Notes under the pieces: model-generated
What the model was told of the DNA's origin: nothing
Databases searched by the model: none
The model's input: the letters and a program-made list of their open reading frames with translations, nothing else
Part shown: in pieces, positions 27,602-39,621 of the stretch
Layout: every line of letters begins with the position of its first letter
How positions within the stretch are numbered: the stretch's first letter is position 1
Program-made: the position numbers and the translations under genes
NCBI GenBank assembly: GCA_014649155.1
Contig: BMSM01000001.1
Span: 62,001 to 126,000, forward strand
Source of the DNA: Streptomyces griseoviridis
GTDB lineage: Bacteria; Actinomycetota; Actinomycetes; Streptomycetales; Streptomycetaceae
Direction: 5' to 3'
DNA length: 64,000 nucleotides

Positions 27602-27633
27602 GGGGCGTCCGGGATCGAAACCCCGGACGCCCC
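27602..27633. terminator. Bidirectional terminator hairpin
   Basis: A perfect 12-bp stem GGGGCGTCCGGG / CCCGGACGCCCC with an eight-base loop separates the convergent monooxygenase and pepN genes. Confidence 0.85.
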
Positions 27634-27648
27634 GGAGGACAGGGACCG

Positions 27649-30219
27649 TCAGCCCGCCGCCGCGTCCGCCGCCTGGGCGCGCAGCGCGCGCTCCACGCCC
27701 GCGCGGGACTCGGACACCAGCCGCCGCAGGGCCGCGTTCGGACCGGCCGACTCCAGCCACGCGTCCGTCTTGCGCAGCGTCTCCTCGGAGACCTGCACCG
27801 CCGGGTACAGGCCCACGGCGATCTGCTGGGCCATCTCGTGCGACCGGGACTCCCAGACGCCCTGGACCACCTCGAAGTACCGGTCCGTGTACGGCGCGAG
27901 CAGCTCCCGCTGGTCGCTCTGGACGAAGCCGGCGATGACCGCCTCCTGCACGGCGTTCGGCAGCTTGTCGGAGTCGACCACCGACGCCCACGCCTCCGCC
28001 TTGGCCTCCTCGGTCGGCCGGGCCGCCCGCGCGGTCGCGGCGTGCCGCTCACCGGCGGCGGTGCGGTCCCGCTCGTACTCGGCGGCGATCTCCGCCTCGT
28101 CGTAGCGGCCGACCGCCGCGAGCCGCTGGACGAACGCCCAGCGCAGCTCGGTGTCGACGGCCAGGCCCTCCACCGTCCGGGAGCCCTCCAGCAGCGCCTC
28201 CAGCAGGTCGAGCTGCTCCGGCGTGCGCGCGGTCGCGGCGAAGGCGCGCGCCCACGCGAGCTGGTGGTCGCCGCCCGGCGTCGCGGCGCGCAGGTGCGCG
28301 AGCGTCGCCTCCGTCCAGCGGCTGAGCAGCGTCTCGCGGGCCGCCGGGTCGGCGTAGCTGTCGACGGCCAGCTTCACCTGGCGGTGCAGGGACTGCACGA
28401 CGCCGATGTCGGACTCCTTGCCGATGCCGGACAGCACCAGCGAGAGGTAGTCGCGGGCGGCGAGTTCGGCGTCCCGGGTCATGTCCCAGGCCGACGCCCA
28501 GCACAGGGCGCGGGGCAGGGACTCGGTGAAGTCACCGAGGTGCTCGGTGACGAAGGCCAGCGACCGCTCGTCCAGACGGACCTTGGCGTACGACAGGTCG
28601 TCGTCGTTGAGCAGCACCACGGACGGGCGGCGCTCGCCGACGAGCTGCGGTACGTCGGTCAGCTCACCGTCGACGTCCAGCTCGACGCGCTCGCCGCGGA
28701 CCAGCTTGCCGGCCGGGTCGAGGTCGTAGAAGCCGATCGCGATGCGGTGCGGGCGCAGCGTCGGCTCGCCCTTGGCGCCGGCCGGGAGCGCCGGGGCCTC
28801 CTGGCGGACGGCGAAGGAGGTGATGGTGCCGTCGGCGTCCGTGTCGATCACCGGCCGCAGCACGTTGATGCCGGCCGTCTCCAGCCACGCCTTCGACCAG
28901 GACCTCAGATCCCGCCCGGAGGTCTCCTCCAGCGCGCCCAGCAGGTCGGACAGGCGCGTGTTGCCGAACGCGTGCCGCTTGAAGTACGCCTGCACGCCCC
29001 GGAAGAACTCGTCCTCGCCGACGTACGCCACGAGCTGCTTGAGGACGCTGGCGCCCTTGGCGTAGGTGATGCCGTCGAAGTTGACGAGGACGTCGTCCAG
29101 GTCGCGGATGTCCGCCATGATCGGGTGCGTGGACGGGAGCTGGTCCTGCCGGTACGCCCAGGTCTTCATCTGGTTGGCGAACGTCGTCCACGAGTGCGGC
29201 CACTTCGAGCCCGGCGCGTACGCCTGGCAGGCGGCCTCGGCGTAGGTGGCGAACGACTCGTTCAGCCACAGGTCGTTCCACCAGCCCATGGTGACCAGGT
29301 CGCCGAACCACATGTGGGCCAGCTCGTGCAGGATCGTCGCGGCCCGGCCCTCGTACGCGGCGTCCGTCACCTTGGACCGGAAGACGTACTGGTCGCGGAT
29401 GGTCACCGCGCCCGCGTTCTCCATCGCGCCCGCGTTGAACTCGGGCACGAACAGCTGGTCGTACTTCTTGAACGGGTACGGGTAGTCGAACTTCTCCTGG
29501 AACCAGTCGAAGCCCTGCCGGGTCACCTCGAAGATGGCGTCCGAGTCGAGGTGCTCGGCGAGCGAGGGACGGCAGTAGATGCCCAGCGGCACGGTCTGGC
29601 CGTCCTTCTCGTACACGCTGTGCACCGAGTGGTACGGGCCGACGATCAGCGCGGTGACGTACGTCGAGATCCGCGGCGTCGGCTCGAAGACCCAGACGTT
29701 GTCCTGCGGCTCGGGCGTCGGGGAGTTGGAGATGACCGTCCAGCCCTCGGGCGCCCGCACGGTGAACTGGAAGGTCGCCTTCAGGTCCGGCTGCTCGAAG
29801 GAGGCGAAGACCCGGCGGGCGTCCGGCACCTCGAACTGGGTGTACAGGTACGCCTGGTCGTCGACCGGGTCGACGAACCGGTGCAGGCCCTCACCGGTGT
29901 TGGTGTACGCGCAGTCCGCCACCACCCGCAGGACGTTCCGTCCCTCCAGCAGGCCGGGCAGGGCGATGCGGGAGTCCTGGAAGACCTCGTCCACCGGCAG
30001 CGGGTCACCGTTGAGGGTCACCTCGTGGACGGTGGGGGCGACCAGGTCGATGAAGGACTCCGCGCCGTTCTCCGTGACGTCGAAGCGGACCGTGGTCACG
30101 GACCGGTAGGTGCCGCCCTGCTGCGCTCCGCAGAGGTCGAGGTCGATCTCGTACGCGTCGACGGAGAGCAGCTTCGCCCGCTGCTGTGCCTCTTCGCGGG
30201 TCAGGTTTGTGCCAGGCAC
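27649..30219 (-). CDS. pepN: Aminopeptidase N (M1 family), copy 1
   Basis: An 856-residue cytoplasmic zinc aminopeptidase. The N-terminal beta domain (residues about 15-190) leads to the exopeptidase motif GAMENAGAVT and the zinc site HELAHMWFGDLV with the third ligand Glu in NESFA, followed by the ERAP1-like helical C-terminal domain. It removes N-terminal residues from peptides. It starts at GTG with GAGGAG upstream. A second, clearly paralogous copy lies at 50760-53348 in the same window. Confidence 0.95.
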   Translation of the reverse strand: MPGTNLTREEAQQRAKLLSVDAYEIDLDLCGAQQGGTYRSVTTVRFDVTENGAESFIDLVAPTVHEVTLNGDPLPVDEVFQDSRIALPGLLEGRNVLRVVADCAYTNTGEGLHRFVDPVDDQAYLYTQFEVPDARRVFASFEQPDLKATFQFTVRAPEGWTVISNSPTPEPQDNVWVFEPTPRISTYVTALIVGPYHSVHSVYEKDGQTVPLGIYCRPSLAEHLDSDAIFEVTRQGFDWFQEKFDYPYPFKKYDQLFVPEFNAGAMENAGAVTIRDQYVFRSKVTDAAYEGRAATILHELAHMWFGDLVTMGWWNDLWLNESFATYAEAACQAYAPGSKWPHSWTTFANQMKTWAYRQDQLPSTHPIMADIRDLDDVLVNFDGITYAKGASVLKQLVAYVGEDEFFRGVQAYFKRHAFGNTRLSDLLGALEETSGRDLRSWSKAWLETAGINVLRPVIDTDADGTITSFAVRQEAPALPAGAKGEPTLRPHRIAIGFYDLDPAGKLVRGERVELDVDGELTDVPQLVGERRPSVVLLNDDDLSYAKVRLDERSLAFVTEHLGDFTESLPRALCWASAWDMTRDAELAARDYLSLVLSGIGKESDIGVVQSLHRQVKLAVDSYADPAARETLLSRWTEATLAHLRAATPGGDHQLAWARAFAATARTPEQLDLLEALLEGSRTVEGLAVDTELRWAFVQRLAAVGRYDEAEIAAEYERDRTAAGERHAATARAARPTEEAKAEAWASVVDSDKLPNAVQEAVIAGFVQSDQRELLAPYTDRYFEVVQGVWESRSHEMAQQIAVGLYPAVQVSEETLRKTDAWLESAGPNAALRRLVSESRAGVERALRAQAADAAAG

Positions 30220-30331
30220 GCGGTCATCTCCTCGTATGTGTCGTTTCCGTCATCCTTCCACGCGGGCCGGGCCGAACGCGATGTCCGGATACCGCCGGTG
30301 CGCGGGCCCGGCGCGCCGCAGCCTGGACGGC

Positions 30332-32712
<2,381 letters not shown>

Positions 32713-32713
32713 C

Positions 32714-33391
32714 GTGGCCGCCGAGCACGACGCGTACGAGGGTGCCGTCCCGGACGACGCGCTGATGGCCGCGATCCTGGGGGAGCCGCTGCCGCCGGGG
32801 TCGGCCGAGGCGGCGGACGTGGCGGTGCTGCGGGAGCAGGTCGGGCTGATCGGGCGGGTGCTGAGCGCGCCCCCCGGCCCACCGGAGCGGGCCCCGGCGG
32901 CGGCAGGCCGCGGCCGGCGGCGCCGGAACCGGGTGGTCCTCGGCGCGCTCGCCGTGACCTGCGCGGGCGCCTTCCTGTCCGGCGCGGCGTGGCTGGTGAC
33001 GCAGGGCGGGACCGCGGGCAAGGGCGACTCCGCGGCGAGCGGCGTGGCGGACTCCGGCGGCAAGGCCGCCGCCCCCTTCGGCAGCCCCGGCTACCTGGCC
33101 TGCGCCCGGCTGGTCGCCGAGGGCACGGTCACCGAGGTCCGGCCGGCCTCCGGGGACGGGGGCCTGCGGATCACGGTGCGGATCACCCGGCCGTACGTGC
33201 CGCGGACGGCGTCCGGCGAGGTCACCTTCCTCACGGAGGAGGTCCCCGGCGCGGGCGACCGCGTGCTGTTCGGGCTCCCGGCGCACGGTGTCCGCCCGGA
33301 CGCGCTCTTCCTCGGGGAGGCCGAGATCGCCCCGGAACGCGCCCGCGTCACCGCCGCCCTCCCGCAGGCCCGCACGCTCACCTGCGGGTAG
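32714..33391 (+). CDS. Membrane protein, putative anti-sigma factor
   Basis: A 225-residue single-span protein. The cytoplasmic N-terminus (about 75 residues, acidic, then RGRRRRNR) precedes one TM helix (VVLGALAVTCAGAFLSGAAWLV) and an outer domain with two Cys (YLACARLV and LTCG at the C-terminus) that could pair. The topology and its place right after an ECF sigma gene suggest an anti-sigma factor, but no HxxxCxxC zinc motif is present, so the assignment rests on context. Confidence 0.75.
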   Translation: MAAEHDAYEGAVPDDALMAAILGEPLPPGSAEAADVAVLREQVGLIGRVLSAPPGPPERAPAAAGRGRRRRNRVVLGALAVTCAGAFLSGAAWLVTQGGTAGKGDSAASGVADSGGKAAAPFGSPGYLACARLVAEGTVTEVRPASGDGGLRITVRITRPYVPRTASGEVTFLTEEVPGAGDRVLFGLPAHGVRPDALFLGEAEIAPERARVTAALPQARTLTCG

Positions 33392-33397
33392 CGAAGA

Positions 33398-33425
33398 GGG
33401 GGCGGACGCCGAAGCGCCCGCCCCC
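33398..33425. terminator. Bidirectional terminator hairpin
   Basis: Arms GGGGGCGGACGC and GCGCCCGCCCCC form a 12-bp stem with one A-C mismatch and a CGAA loop, between the convergent anti-sigma and subtilase genes. Confidence 0.75.
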
Positions 33426-33445
33426 TGTTCACCTGCCGTACCGGA

Positions 33446-36400
33446 CTACGGCACGACCTTCTCGATCGCCACGCTGCCGGTGCCCGCGACCGTGCCGCGC
33501 GCGTTGACGAGCTGGACCTGGCCGAAGAGCTCCCGGCCCTCCGGCGCGGCGGCCAGCGCCGTCACACTGCCGGTGACGGTGGCCGACTCGCCCGTGCCGA
33601 GCGACACCGGGGAGGCGTCCACGGTGACCGCGCCGAGGGTGGCCGCGAAGTACACGTCCCGGTAGTCGTACGCGGTGGAACCGGCCGGGACCGCGTAGCC
33701 GTAGACCTCGACGGTGTACGTGCCGGCCGCCGGGTCGGGCACCGAGACGGACTCCTCGGAGTCGCCGTCGGCGCTCTGGGCGACGGCGGTGCCGTCCGCG
33801 TCGTAGACCGTGAGGTCCAGGTCGGCGGAGGCGTCGGAGACGCCGCCGATGGCCACGTCGAGCGAGGTCGCGCCCTCGGGCACCTCGACCGTGGTGGTCT
33901 GCGTGGCGCCCTGGGCGATGGTGGGACGGGTGGTGAGGGAGGAGCCCAGCGGGCCGCCCTTCAGCGAGCCGCCGACGATCGGGGCGTGCCCGTTGGTCAC
34001 CGTCCAGGAGGCGGTGACCGGGGTGCCGGCCCGGGCCTCCGGCACGGTCACGACCTCCGGGTCGAAGGTCGCGCCGAGGACGGAGACGTCGAGCGTGTAC
34101 GGGTTGTCGAGCAGCGGCGAGGTGCGGCGCGACTCGACCTCGATCTCCCAGACGCCGGGCTGCGGGTCGGCGTACGAGCGCATGTCGGGCCGGCAGCCGT
34201 TGCCGTCGAGGTAGTTGTTGTAGCAGTACGGCGTGGAGGTCTCGTCGACCGGGACGCCGTACGGGTGGATGGCGATGAACCGGGTCTGGCTCTTGCCCTT
34301 CAGGCCGCCGATGGCGACCTCCAGGGTGTCGGCGCCCTCCGGGACGGTCACGAAGTACGAGGTGGTGCTGTTGCGCTGCACCGAACCGGACGCCGAGTAG
34401 GTGTACTCCTGCGGCGCCGCGAGCGGGGCCGAGACCACGACCGTGGACATGACCTGCTGGTCGGTGCCCTCGGTGCGCGGGTCGTCGACCTCCAGGATGG
34501 CGCTCTTCAGCCCGGCCGACCGCGGCGCGGCCTGCACCTTGACGGTGACCGGCTGGTTCAGCGGCAGCCTCACCGAGTCGGAGCCGAGGAGGCGGAAGGT
34601 GTTCCCGGCGTTGTTGGCGAAGCCCAGCTCGTGCCGGATCGCCTTGTCGGCACCGGAGGTGCGGGTCAGGGTGATCTCGTACGTCTTCTTCTGCCCGGCC
34701 TTCAGGCCGCCCTCGCGGTCGTAGAGGCCGGTGCCGAAGCCCGGGGTCTCCAGGGCGTAGTCGATCGCGGTGTCGACCGGGGCCTTGACCGTGTAGGTGT
34801 GCGCGGTGGCGCCCTCGCGGATGGACTTCCAGGCGTCGACGACGTCGATCAGGCCCGCGCCCTCCTCGTACGCCTGCACACCCTTGATGTGCTGGGCGGT
34901 CGAGGTCAGCGCGGTGCGCAGGGTCGCCGGGGTGAGGTCGACGTGCTTCTGCTTCGCGGCGGACAGCAGCAGCGCCGAGGCGCCCGCGGCCTGCGGGGAG
35001 GCCATCGAGGTGCCCTGGAGCATGCCGTAGCCGGCGGGGAGCGAGTAGCCCGCCTCGGCGACCGGGGCGCCCGGCAGCCAGGTCTGGATGGAGTTGATCG
35101 CCGCGCCCGGCGCGGTCAGCGTCGGCGCGAAGCCGCCGTCCTCACGCGGGCCGCGCGAGGAGAACGGCATCATGGCGTACTTCTTCTCCACCGCCGAGCC
35201 GTAGTTGACCGCCCAGGTCTCCTTGGAGATGGACGCGCCCACCGCGATGACCTTGTCGGCCAGGCCGGGGTCGCCGATGGTGTTGGCGCCGGGGCCGTCG
35301 TTGCCGGCCGAGATGACGAGCTGGACGCCGTACTCGTCGATGAGGCGGGTGTACAGCTCCGCGCGGGCGTTGTTGCCGTCGTTGAGGGTCGGCAGGCCGC
35401 CGATCGACATGTTGACGATGTCGACGCCGCGGTTGACGACGAGGTCGATCATGCCCTCGGTGAGCGCGACGTTGGTGCAGCCGCCGGTCCAGGTGCAGGC
35501 GCGCGAGGAGACGATCTGCGCACCGGGGGCGGCGCCGTCCATCTGCCCGCCGAACAGGCCGTTGGCGGCGGTGATGCCCGCGACGTGGGTGCCGTGCTCG
35601 GACTCGATGACGCCGATGTTGACGAAGTCGGCCTTCGCGCCCGCGTTGTTGTAGACGACGTCCTTGCGGATCTCCACGACGAACGGCTGCCGCTCGGCGA
35701 CGTCCGTCGCCGGGTCGTCGGTGCCGAAGTACCCGACCTGGTGGCCGTCCTTGTACGGCTTCAGCACGGTGTCGTCGGCGAAGTCGTGGTTGTTGTTCAG
35801 GTCGACGCGGACCGTGCCGGCCGTCGCGTCGTACAGGACGCCCCAGGAGTCGGTGGTGTCGCCGTCCCGGTTGGCGTCGCCGGCCGCGTCGCCGCCGGCG
35901 GTGTACGACTCCAGGAAGGTGCTGACCTTGTACGAGCCCGCCGGGGCGGTCCAGGTCTGCCCGCCGTAGGTGAACGCGGGGCCGGAGACCGAGGCCGTCA
36001 TCGGCCGCCAGGTCCGGTCCCCGTCGACCACCGGGTCGGTCGCGGTGACCCAGTCGACGATCTTCCGCTGCCCGGTGGTGGTCTTTTGGAGCGCCGGGTG
36101 GGACAGGTCCACGCCCGAGTCCAGGATGCCGATGGTGATGCCGCGGCCGTCCGCCTTCGGGTTCTGCTTCACGAAGTCGACGGCGCCCGTCTCGAAGGAC
36201 GGGTTGTACGGGTTCTTCGCCGGGGTGTTCTTCCCGGGGGCCTTGGCGGTGGCCGTCGCCGTCCTGCCGCCCGCCCCCTTCGCGGTGTCCGCGCTCGGCG
36301 TCGGGTCGTCCAGCGCGATCTCCTCGCGTAGATCGATGCCGTGGACGGAGGAGAGCTTCGCGGCGGCGGCGATGGCCGCGTCCGCCTTGGCGGTGGGGAC

Positions 36401-36760
36401 GGTGGCGCGGACGTACCCGAGCTTGTCGTAGGTGCGGCCGACCGTGCCGCCCTCGACCGCGTCCAGCTTCTTCGCGACCTCGGCGGTGTCGCCGGGCGCG
36501 GTGGCGACCATCATCGTGACGGTCTTCTCGCCGTCGGCCCTGGCCTCGGTGAGCCGTTCGGCGTCGTCCGGGCCGAGCTTGTCGTCGGCGGACTTCACGG
36601 ACGGGTCGGCGGCCGGCGCGGTGGCCGCCGGGCCGTCGGCGGCGAAGGCCAGCGGTATCGGCCCGGCCGCGGCGAGCGCGGCGACGAGACCGGCGGCCAC
36701 GGCGACGCGGGCCGCGCGTCTGCCACCCGGTATCGGGTCGCGCTGGGGGGTGTGGGTCAT
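33446..36760 (-). CDS. Secreted subtilisin-like serine protease (S8)
   Basis: A 1104-residue exported protease. Signal peptide (residues about 1-42, AARVAVAAGLVAALAAAGP then AFA), an inhibitor-like propeptide, then the catalytic domain: Asp in GITIGILDSGVDLSHP, His in SEHGTHVAGI, oxyanion Asn in SAGNDGPG and Ser in GTSMASPQAAG. The second half holds beta-sandwich domains like pre-peptidase C-terminal or fibronectin-type modules. The ATG giving MTHTPQ is spaced better from AAGGG than an ATG two codons upstream. It probably degrades proteins outside the cell. Confidence 0.93.
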   Translation of the reverse strand: MTHTPQRDPIPGGRRAARVAVAAGLVAALAAAGPIPLAFAADGPAATAPAADPSVKSADDKLGPDDAERLTEARADGEKTVTMMVATAPGDTAEVAKKLDAVEGGTVGRTYDKLGYVRATVPTAKADAAIAAAAKLSSVHGIDLREEIALDDPTPSADTAKGAGGRTATATAKAPGKNTPAKNPYNPSFETGAVDFVKQNPKADGRGITIGILDSGVDLSHPALQKTTTGQRKIVDWVTATDPVVDGDRTWRPMTASVSGPAFTYGGQTWTAPAGSYKVSTFLESYTAGGDAAGDANRDGDTTDSWGVLYDATAGTVRVDLNNNHDFADDTVLKPYKDGHQVGYFGTDDPATDVAERQPFVVEIRKDVVYNNAGAKADFVNIGVIESEHGTHVAGITAANGLFGGQMDGAAPGAQIVSSRACTWTGGCTNVALTEGMIDLVVNRGVDIVNMSIGGLPTLNDGNNARAELYTRLIDEYGVQLVISAGNDGPGANTIGDPGLADKVIAVGASISKETWAVNYGSAVEKKYAMMPFSSRGPREDGGFAPTLTAPGAAINSIQTWLPGAPVAEAGYSLPAGYGMLQGTSMASPQAAGASALLLSAAKQKHVDLTPATLRTALTSTAQHIKGVQAYEEGAGLIDVVDAWKSIREGATAHTYTVKAPVDTAIDYALETPGFGTGLYDREGGLKAGQKKTYEITLTRTSGADKAIRHELGFANNAGNTFRLLGSDSVRLPLNQPVTVKVQAAPRSAGLKSAILEVDDPRTEGTDQQVMSTVVVSAPLAAPQEYTYSASGSVQRNSTTSYFVTVPEGADTLEVAIGGLKGKSQTRFIAIHPYGVPVDETSTPYCYNNYLDGNGCRPDMRSYADPQPGVWEIEVESRRTSPLLDNPYTLDVSVLGATFDPEVVTVPEARAGTPVTASWTVTNGHAPIVGGSLKGGPLGSSLTTRPTIAQGATQTTTVEVPEGATSLDVAIGGVSDASADLDLTVYDADGTAVAQSADGDSEESVSVPDPAAGTYTVEVYGYAVPAGSTAYDYRDVYFAATLGAVTVDASPVSLGTGESATVTGSVTALAAAPEGRELFGQVQLVNARGTVAGTGSVAIEKVVP

Positions 36761-37038
36761 CGGCATCCCTTGCAGGTATCGGCATCCCTCGTGGACGGGG
36801 GGCACTGCGGGCAGAGGTACGACCGGGGCCGCTCTGCCCTGATCGTCTTCGTCCGGAATGCGACCCCGGACGACCGCTCAGCTTTACGTAAGGGGTCGAT
36901 GTTTGGGGAGAGTTGACCGGGGCGGTTCGGTGCCATGGCGTACTTCCGCCATGCGCCACCGGGGACAGAAGGGGCGGGACATGACAATTCCGTGAGTTCC
37001 CCTGCCGGCCGGGCGCCCGGCGGGCTAGCGTCGCGCCC

Positions 37039-37536
37039 GTGCGACGGACCCTGCGGGTGGCGGCCTACGCCCTGTGTGTGCGGGACGGCCGGGTGCTGCT
37101 GGCCCGGATGCCGGGGCGGCGCGGCGGGCCGCCCGAGTGGGTGCTGCCCGGCGGCGGCGTGGAGCACGGCGAGGACCCCTGCGACGCGGTCGTGCGGGAG
37201 CTGGCCGAGGAGACCGGCTACCGCGTCGAGGTGACGGCCCTGCTCGGCGTGGACTCGCTCCGCGCCACCCTGCCCCGGCGGTTCGGCCGCGCCGTCGACC
37301 ACCACGCCGTACGGCTCCTCTACGCGGGCCGGGTCGTCGCCGGCGACCTGCGCCCCGAGACCGGCGGCTCCACCGACCTCGCCGCCTGGCACCCCCTCGA
37401 CGCCGTCCCGTCCCTGGTGCGCGTCCCGCTCGTCGACACCGGGCTGCGGCTGTGGCGGGAGCGGCCGGCGACGGGCCGGGCGGGAGCGGAGCAGGGGCGG
37501 GACCCGGGGTCCGCGGCGCCCTGCCCCGAGAGGTGA
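37039..37536 (+). CDS. NUDIX hydrolase
   Basis: A 165-residue cytoplasmic hydrolase of nucleoside-diphosphate-linked compounds. The Nudix box GGGVEHGED...RELAEETGY is at residues about 36-58, with the preceding LPGGG typical. The C-terminal 25 residues are low-complexity. GTG start. The substrate cannot be inferred. It is divergent from the subtilase gene across 278 bases. Confidence 0.9.
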   Translation: MRRTLRVAAYALCVRDGRVLLARMPGRRGGPPEWVLPGGGVEHGEDPCDAVVRELAEETGYRVEVTALLGVDSLRATLPRRFGRAVDHHAVRLLYAGRVVAGDLRPETGGSTDLAAWHPLDAVPSLVRVPLVDTGLRLWRERPATGRAGAEQGRDPGSAAPCPER

Positions 37537-37743
37537 ACGCCCGGCGACGGACGGCCGGACGGGCGCCGAGGAGTTGCGAACGCGCAGGTGGGCGCGTGAT
37601 CCACGTACCGCGATCTGCGTTGCGCGTTGCCGCCGCGTTCACGCACAGGCCATTCCCGGTGCCGAGCATCCGGTACGAGCGGACGTTCGCGGTTGCGACC
37701 GTCCGCGGACACCGCCGACGCGTTCGCACCCGGGGAGAAGCGC

Positions 37744-39507
37744 ATGCCGCGCACACGCTCACGTACCGGCCAGACGCCGGGCGTCCACCGCCGCTCCGTC
37801 CTCGCCGCCGCCACGGCCGTGGCCGTCGCCGGGGGCACCGGATACGCCCTGCGGCCCGACGAGGCCGGGGCCGCCACCGACGCCGCCGCCACCGAACGGG
37901 CCGCGTCCCTCGCCTCCTCCCGGCCGGCCCCCGCCGCGCCCCTCGCCCCCTACACCCGCGGCACCACCCTCGACTCCCTCGCCACCCCGCGCGGCACCGC
38001 CGGCTACCGGCGCCTCGCCGACGGCCCCGGCTGGCGGCGTGTGGTCCGCACCGCCCTCGCCCCGGCCAGGGCCGGCCGGGCCGGGCGCCGCACCGCCCTC
38101 GCCGCCTTCGTCCAGCTCACCGACCTGCACCTGATCGACACCCAGCACCCGCTGCGCCTGGAGTACCTGCGCGCCACCGACGCGCACGCCTGGCGACCCC
38201 AGGAGGCGCTGACCGTGCAGGGCGCGATCGCCATGGTGGAGCGGATCAACGCGCTGCGCGGTGCCCCCGTCACCGGCTCCCCGCTGCACTTCGCCATGAC
38301 CACCGGCGACAACACCGACAACAACTCCCGCACCGAGCTGGAGTGGTTTCTGACGGTGATGAGCGGCGGCCGGGTCACCCCGAACTCCGGCGACCCCCGG
38401 CACTACGAGGGCGTCCAGAACAGCGGCCTCACCCAGTACTGGCAGCCCGACGCGGCCGTCCGCGACGCCGACAAGAGGCTCGGCTTCCCGCACCTGGACG
38501 GCTTCCTCGCCGCCGCCACCCGGGAGGCCCGCAGCCCCGGCCTCGACCTGCCCTGGTACTCCACCGTCGGCAACCACGACGCCATGCCGCTCGGCTGCTT
38601 CGCCGGCCACGGCGACTCCTACCTCACGGAACTCGCCGTCGGCGGACGCAAGCTGATGGAGCTGTCCGCCGCCGAGGCCAAGGCGCTCCAGACCGCGCTG
38701 CGGGCGGCCGACGACCCCGAGGGCGCCCGGTACCGCGAGTTCCTCAAGGCCCACACCCGTGCCATGCGCCCGGTCACCCCGGACGAGAAACGCGCCCCCT
38801 TCACCCCGGCCGACTACCTCAAGGCCCACCTCGACCCGGCCCACCTCGGCCCCGGCCCGGCCGGCCACGGCTACTCCGCGGCCAACGCCGACGCGGGCAC
38901 CCAGTACTACGGCTTCCGTGTCTCCGACGACGTGATCGGCATCAGCCTGGACACCACCGACCCCGGCGGCCACTACCAGGGCTCGATCGGCGCGGCCCAG
39001 CTGCGCTGGCTGGAGCGGACGCTGACCCGGAACGCGGACTCCTGGGCCGTCCTCTTCAGCCACCACACCAGCACCAGCATGGACAACACCCGCCCCGACC
39101 CGGCCCGCCCCGACGACACCCGCCACACCGGCGCCGACCTCCTCGCCCTCCTCGGCCGCCACCGCAACGTCCTCGCCTGGGTCAACGGCCACGTCCACCG
39201 CAACGTCATCACCCCGCACACCGGTGCCGACGGCGGTTCCTTCTGGGAGATCTCCACCGCCTCCCACGTCGACCATCCCCAGCTCGCCCGGATCATCGAG
39301 CTGACCGACAACAAGGACGGCACGCTGTCCCTGTTCACCACCCTGGTGGAGTCCGCGGCCCCGGCCCGCACCGACTTCACCGACCTGTCCCAGACCGGCC
39401 TGGCGGCCCTCTACCGCGAGCTGTCCCTCAACGCCCCCGGCGCGAGCACGGTCCTCGGCGGCGGACCGGCGGACCGCAACACCGAGTTGCTGCTCAGGAA
39501 GGGCTGA
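37744..39507 (+). CDS. Tat-exported metallophosphoesterase (TIGR03767 type)
   Basis: A 587-residue calcineurin-like phosphoesterase. The N-terminus has a twin-arginine signal (HRRSVLAAATAVAVAGG). Metal-site motifs: FVQLTDLHLID, TTGDNTDNNS, VGNHDAMPLG, LFSHHTS and VNGHVHRN. It matches the actinobacterial family TIGR03767. The likely location is outside the membrane, cleaving a phosphate ester that is not known. The ATG lies 207 bases after the NUDIX gene, in a separate unit. Confidence 0.92.
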   Translation: MPRTRSRTGQTPGVHRRSVLAAATAVAVAGGTGYALRPDEAGAATDAAATERAASLASSRPAPAAPLAPYTRGTTLDSLATPRGTAGYRRLADGPGWRRVVRTALAPARAGRAGRRTALAAFVQLTDLHLIDTQHPLRLEYLRATDAHAWRPQEALTVQGAIAMVERINALRGAPVTGSPLHFAMTTGDNTDNNSRTELEWFLTVMSGGRVTPNSGDPRHYEGVQNSGLTQYWQPDAAVRDADKRLGFPHLDGFLAAATREARSPGLDLPWYSTVGNHDAMPLGCFAGHGDSYLTELAVGGRKLMELSAAEAKALQTALRAADDPEGARYREFLKAHTRAMRPVTPDEKRAPFTPADYLKAHLDPAHLGPGPAGHGYSAANADAGTQYYGFRVSDDVIGISLDTTDPGGHYQGSIGAAQLRWLERTLTRNADSWAVLFSHHTSTSMDNTRPDPARPDDTRHTGADLLALLGRHRNVLAWVNGHVHRNVITPHTGADGGSFWEISTASHVDHPQLARIIELTDNKDGTLSLFTTLVESAAPARTDFTDLSQTGLAALYRELSLNAPGASTVLGGGPADRNTELLLRKG

Positions 39508-39621
39508 GCTTCCTGTCGCATAACAACCGTTGTCCTGTCAGAAGGCCACGTGTTCCACTAATCTCCATGCACCACATCGGTCACCCGCTTCCGGGCGGGC
39601 GGGCGTCCACGGGGGAGATGC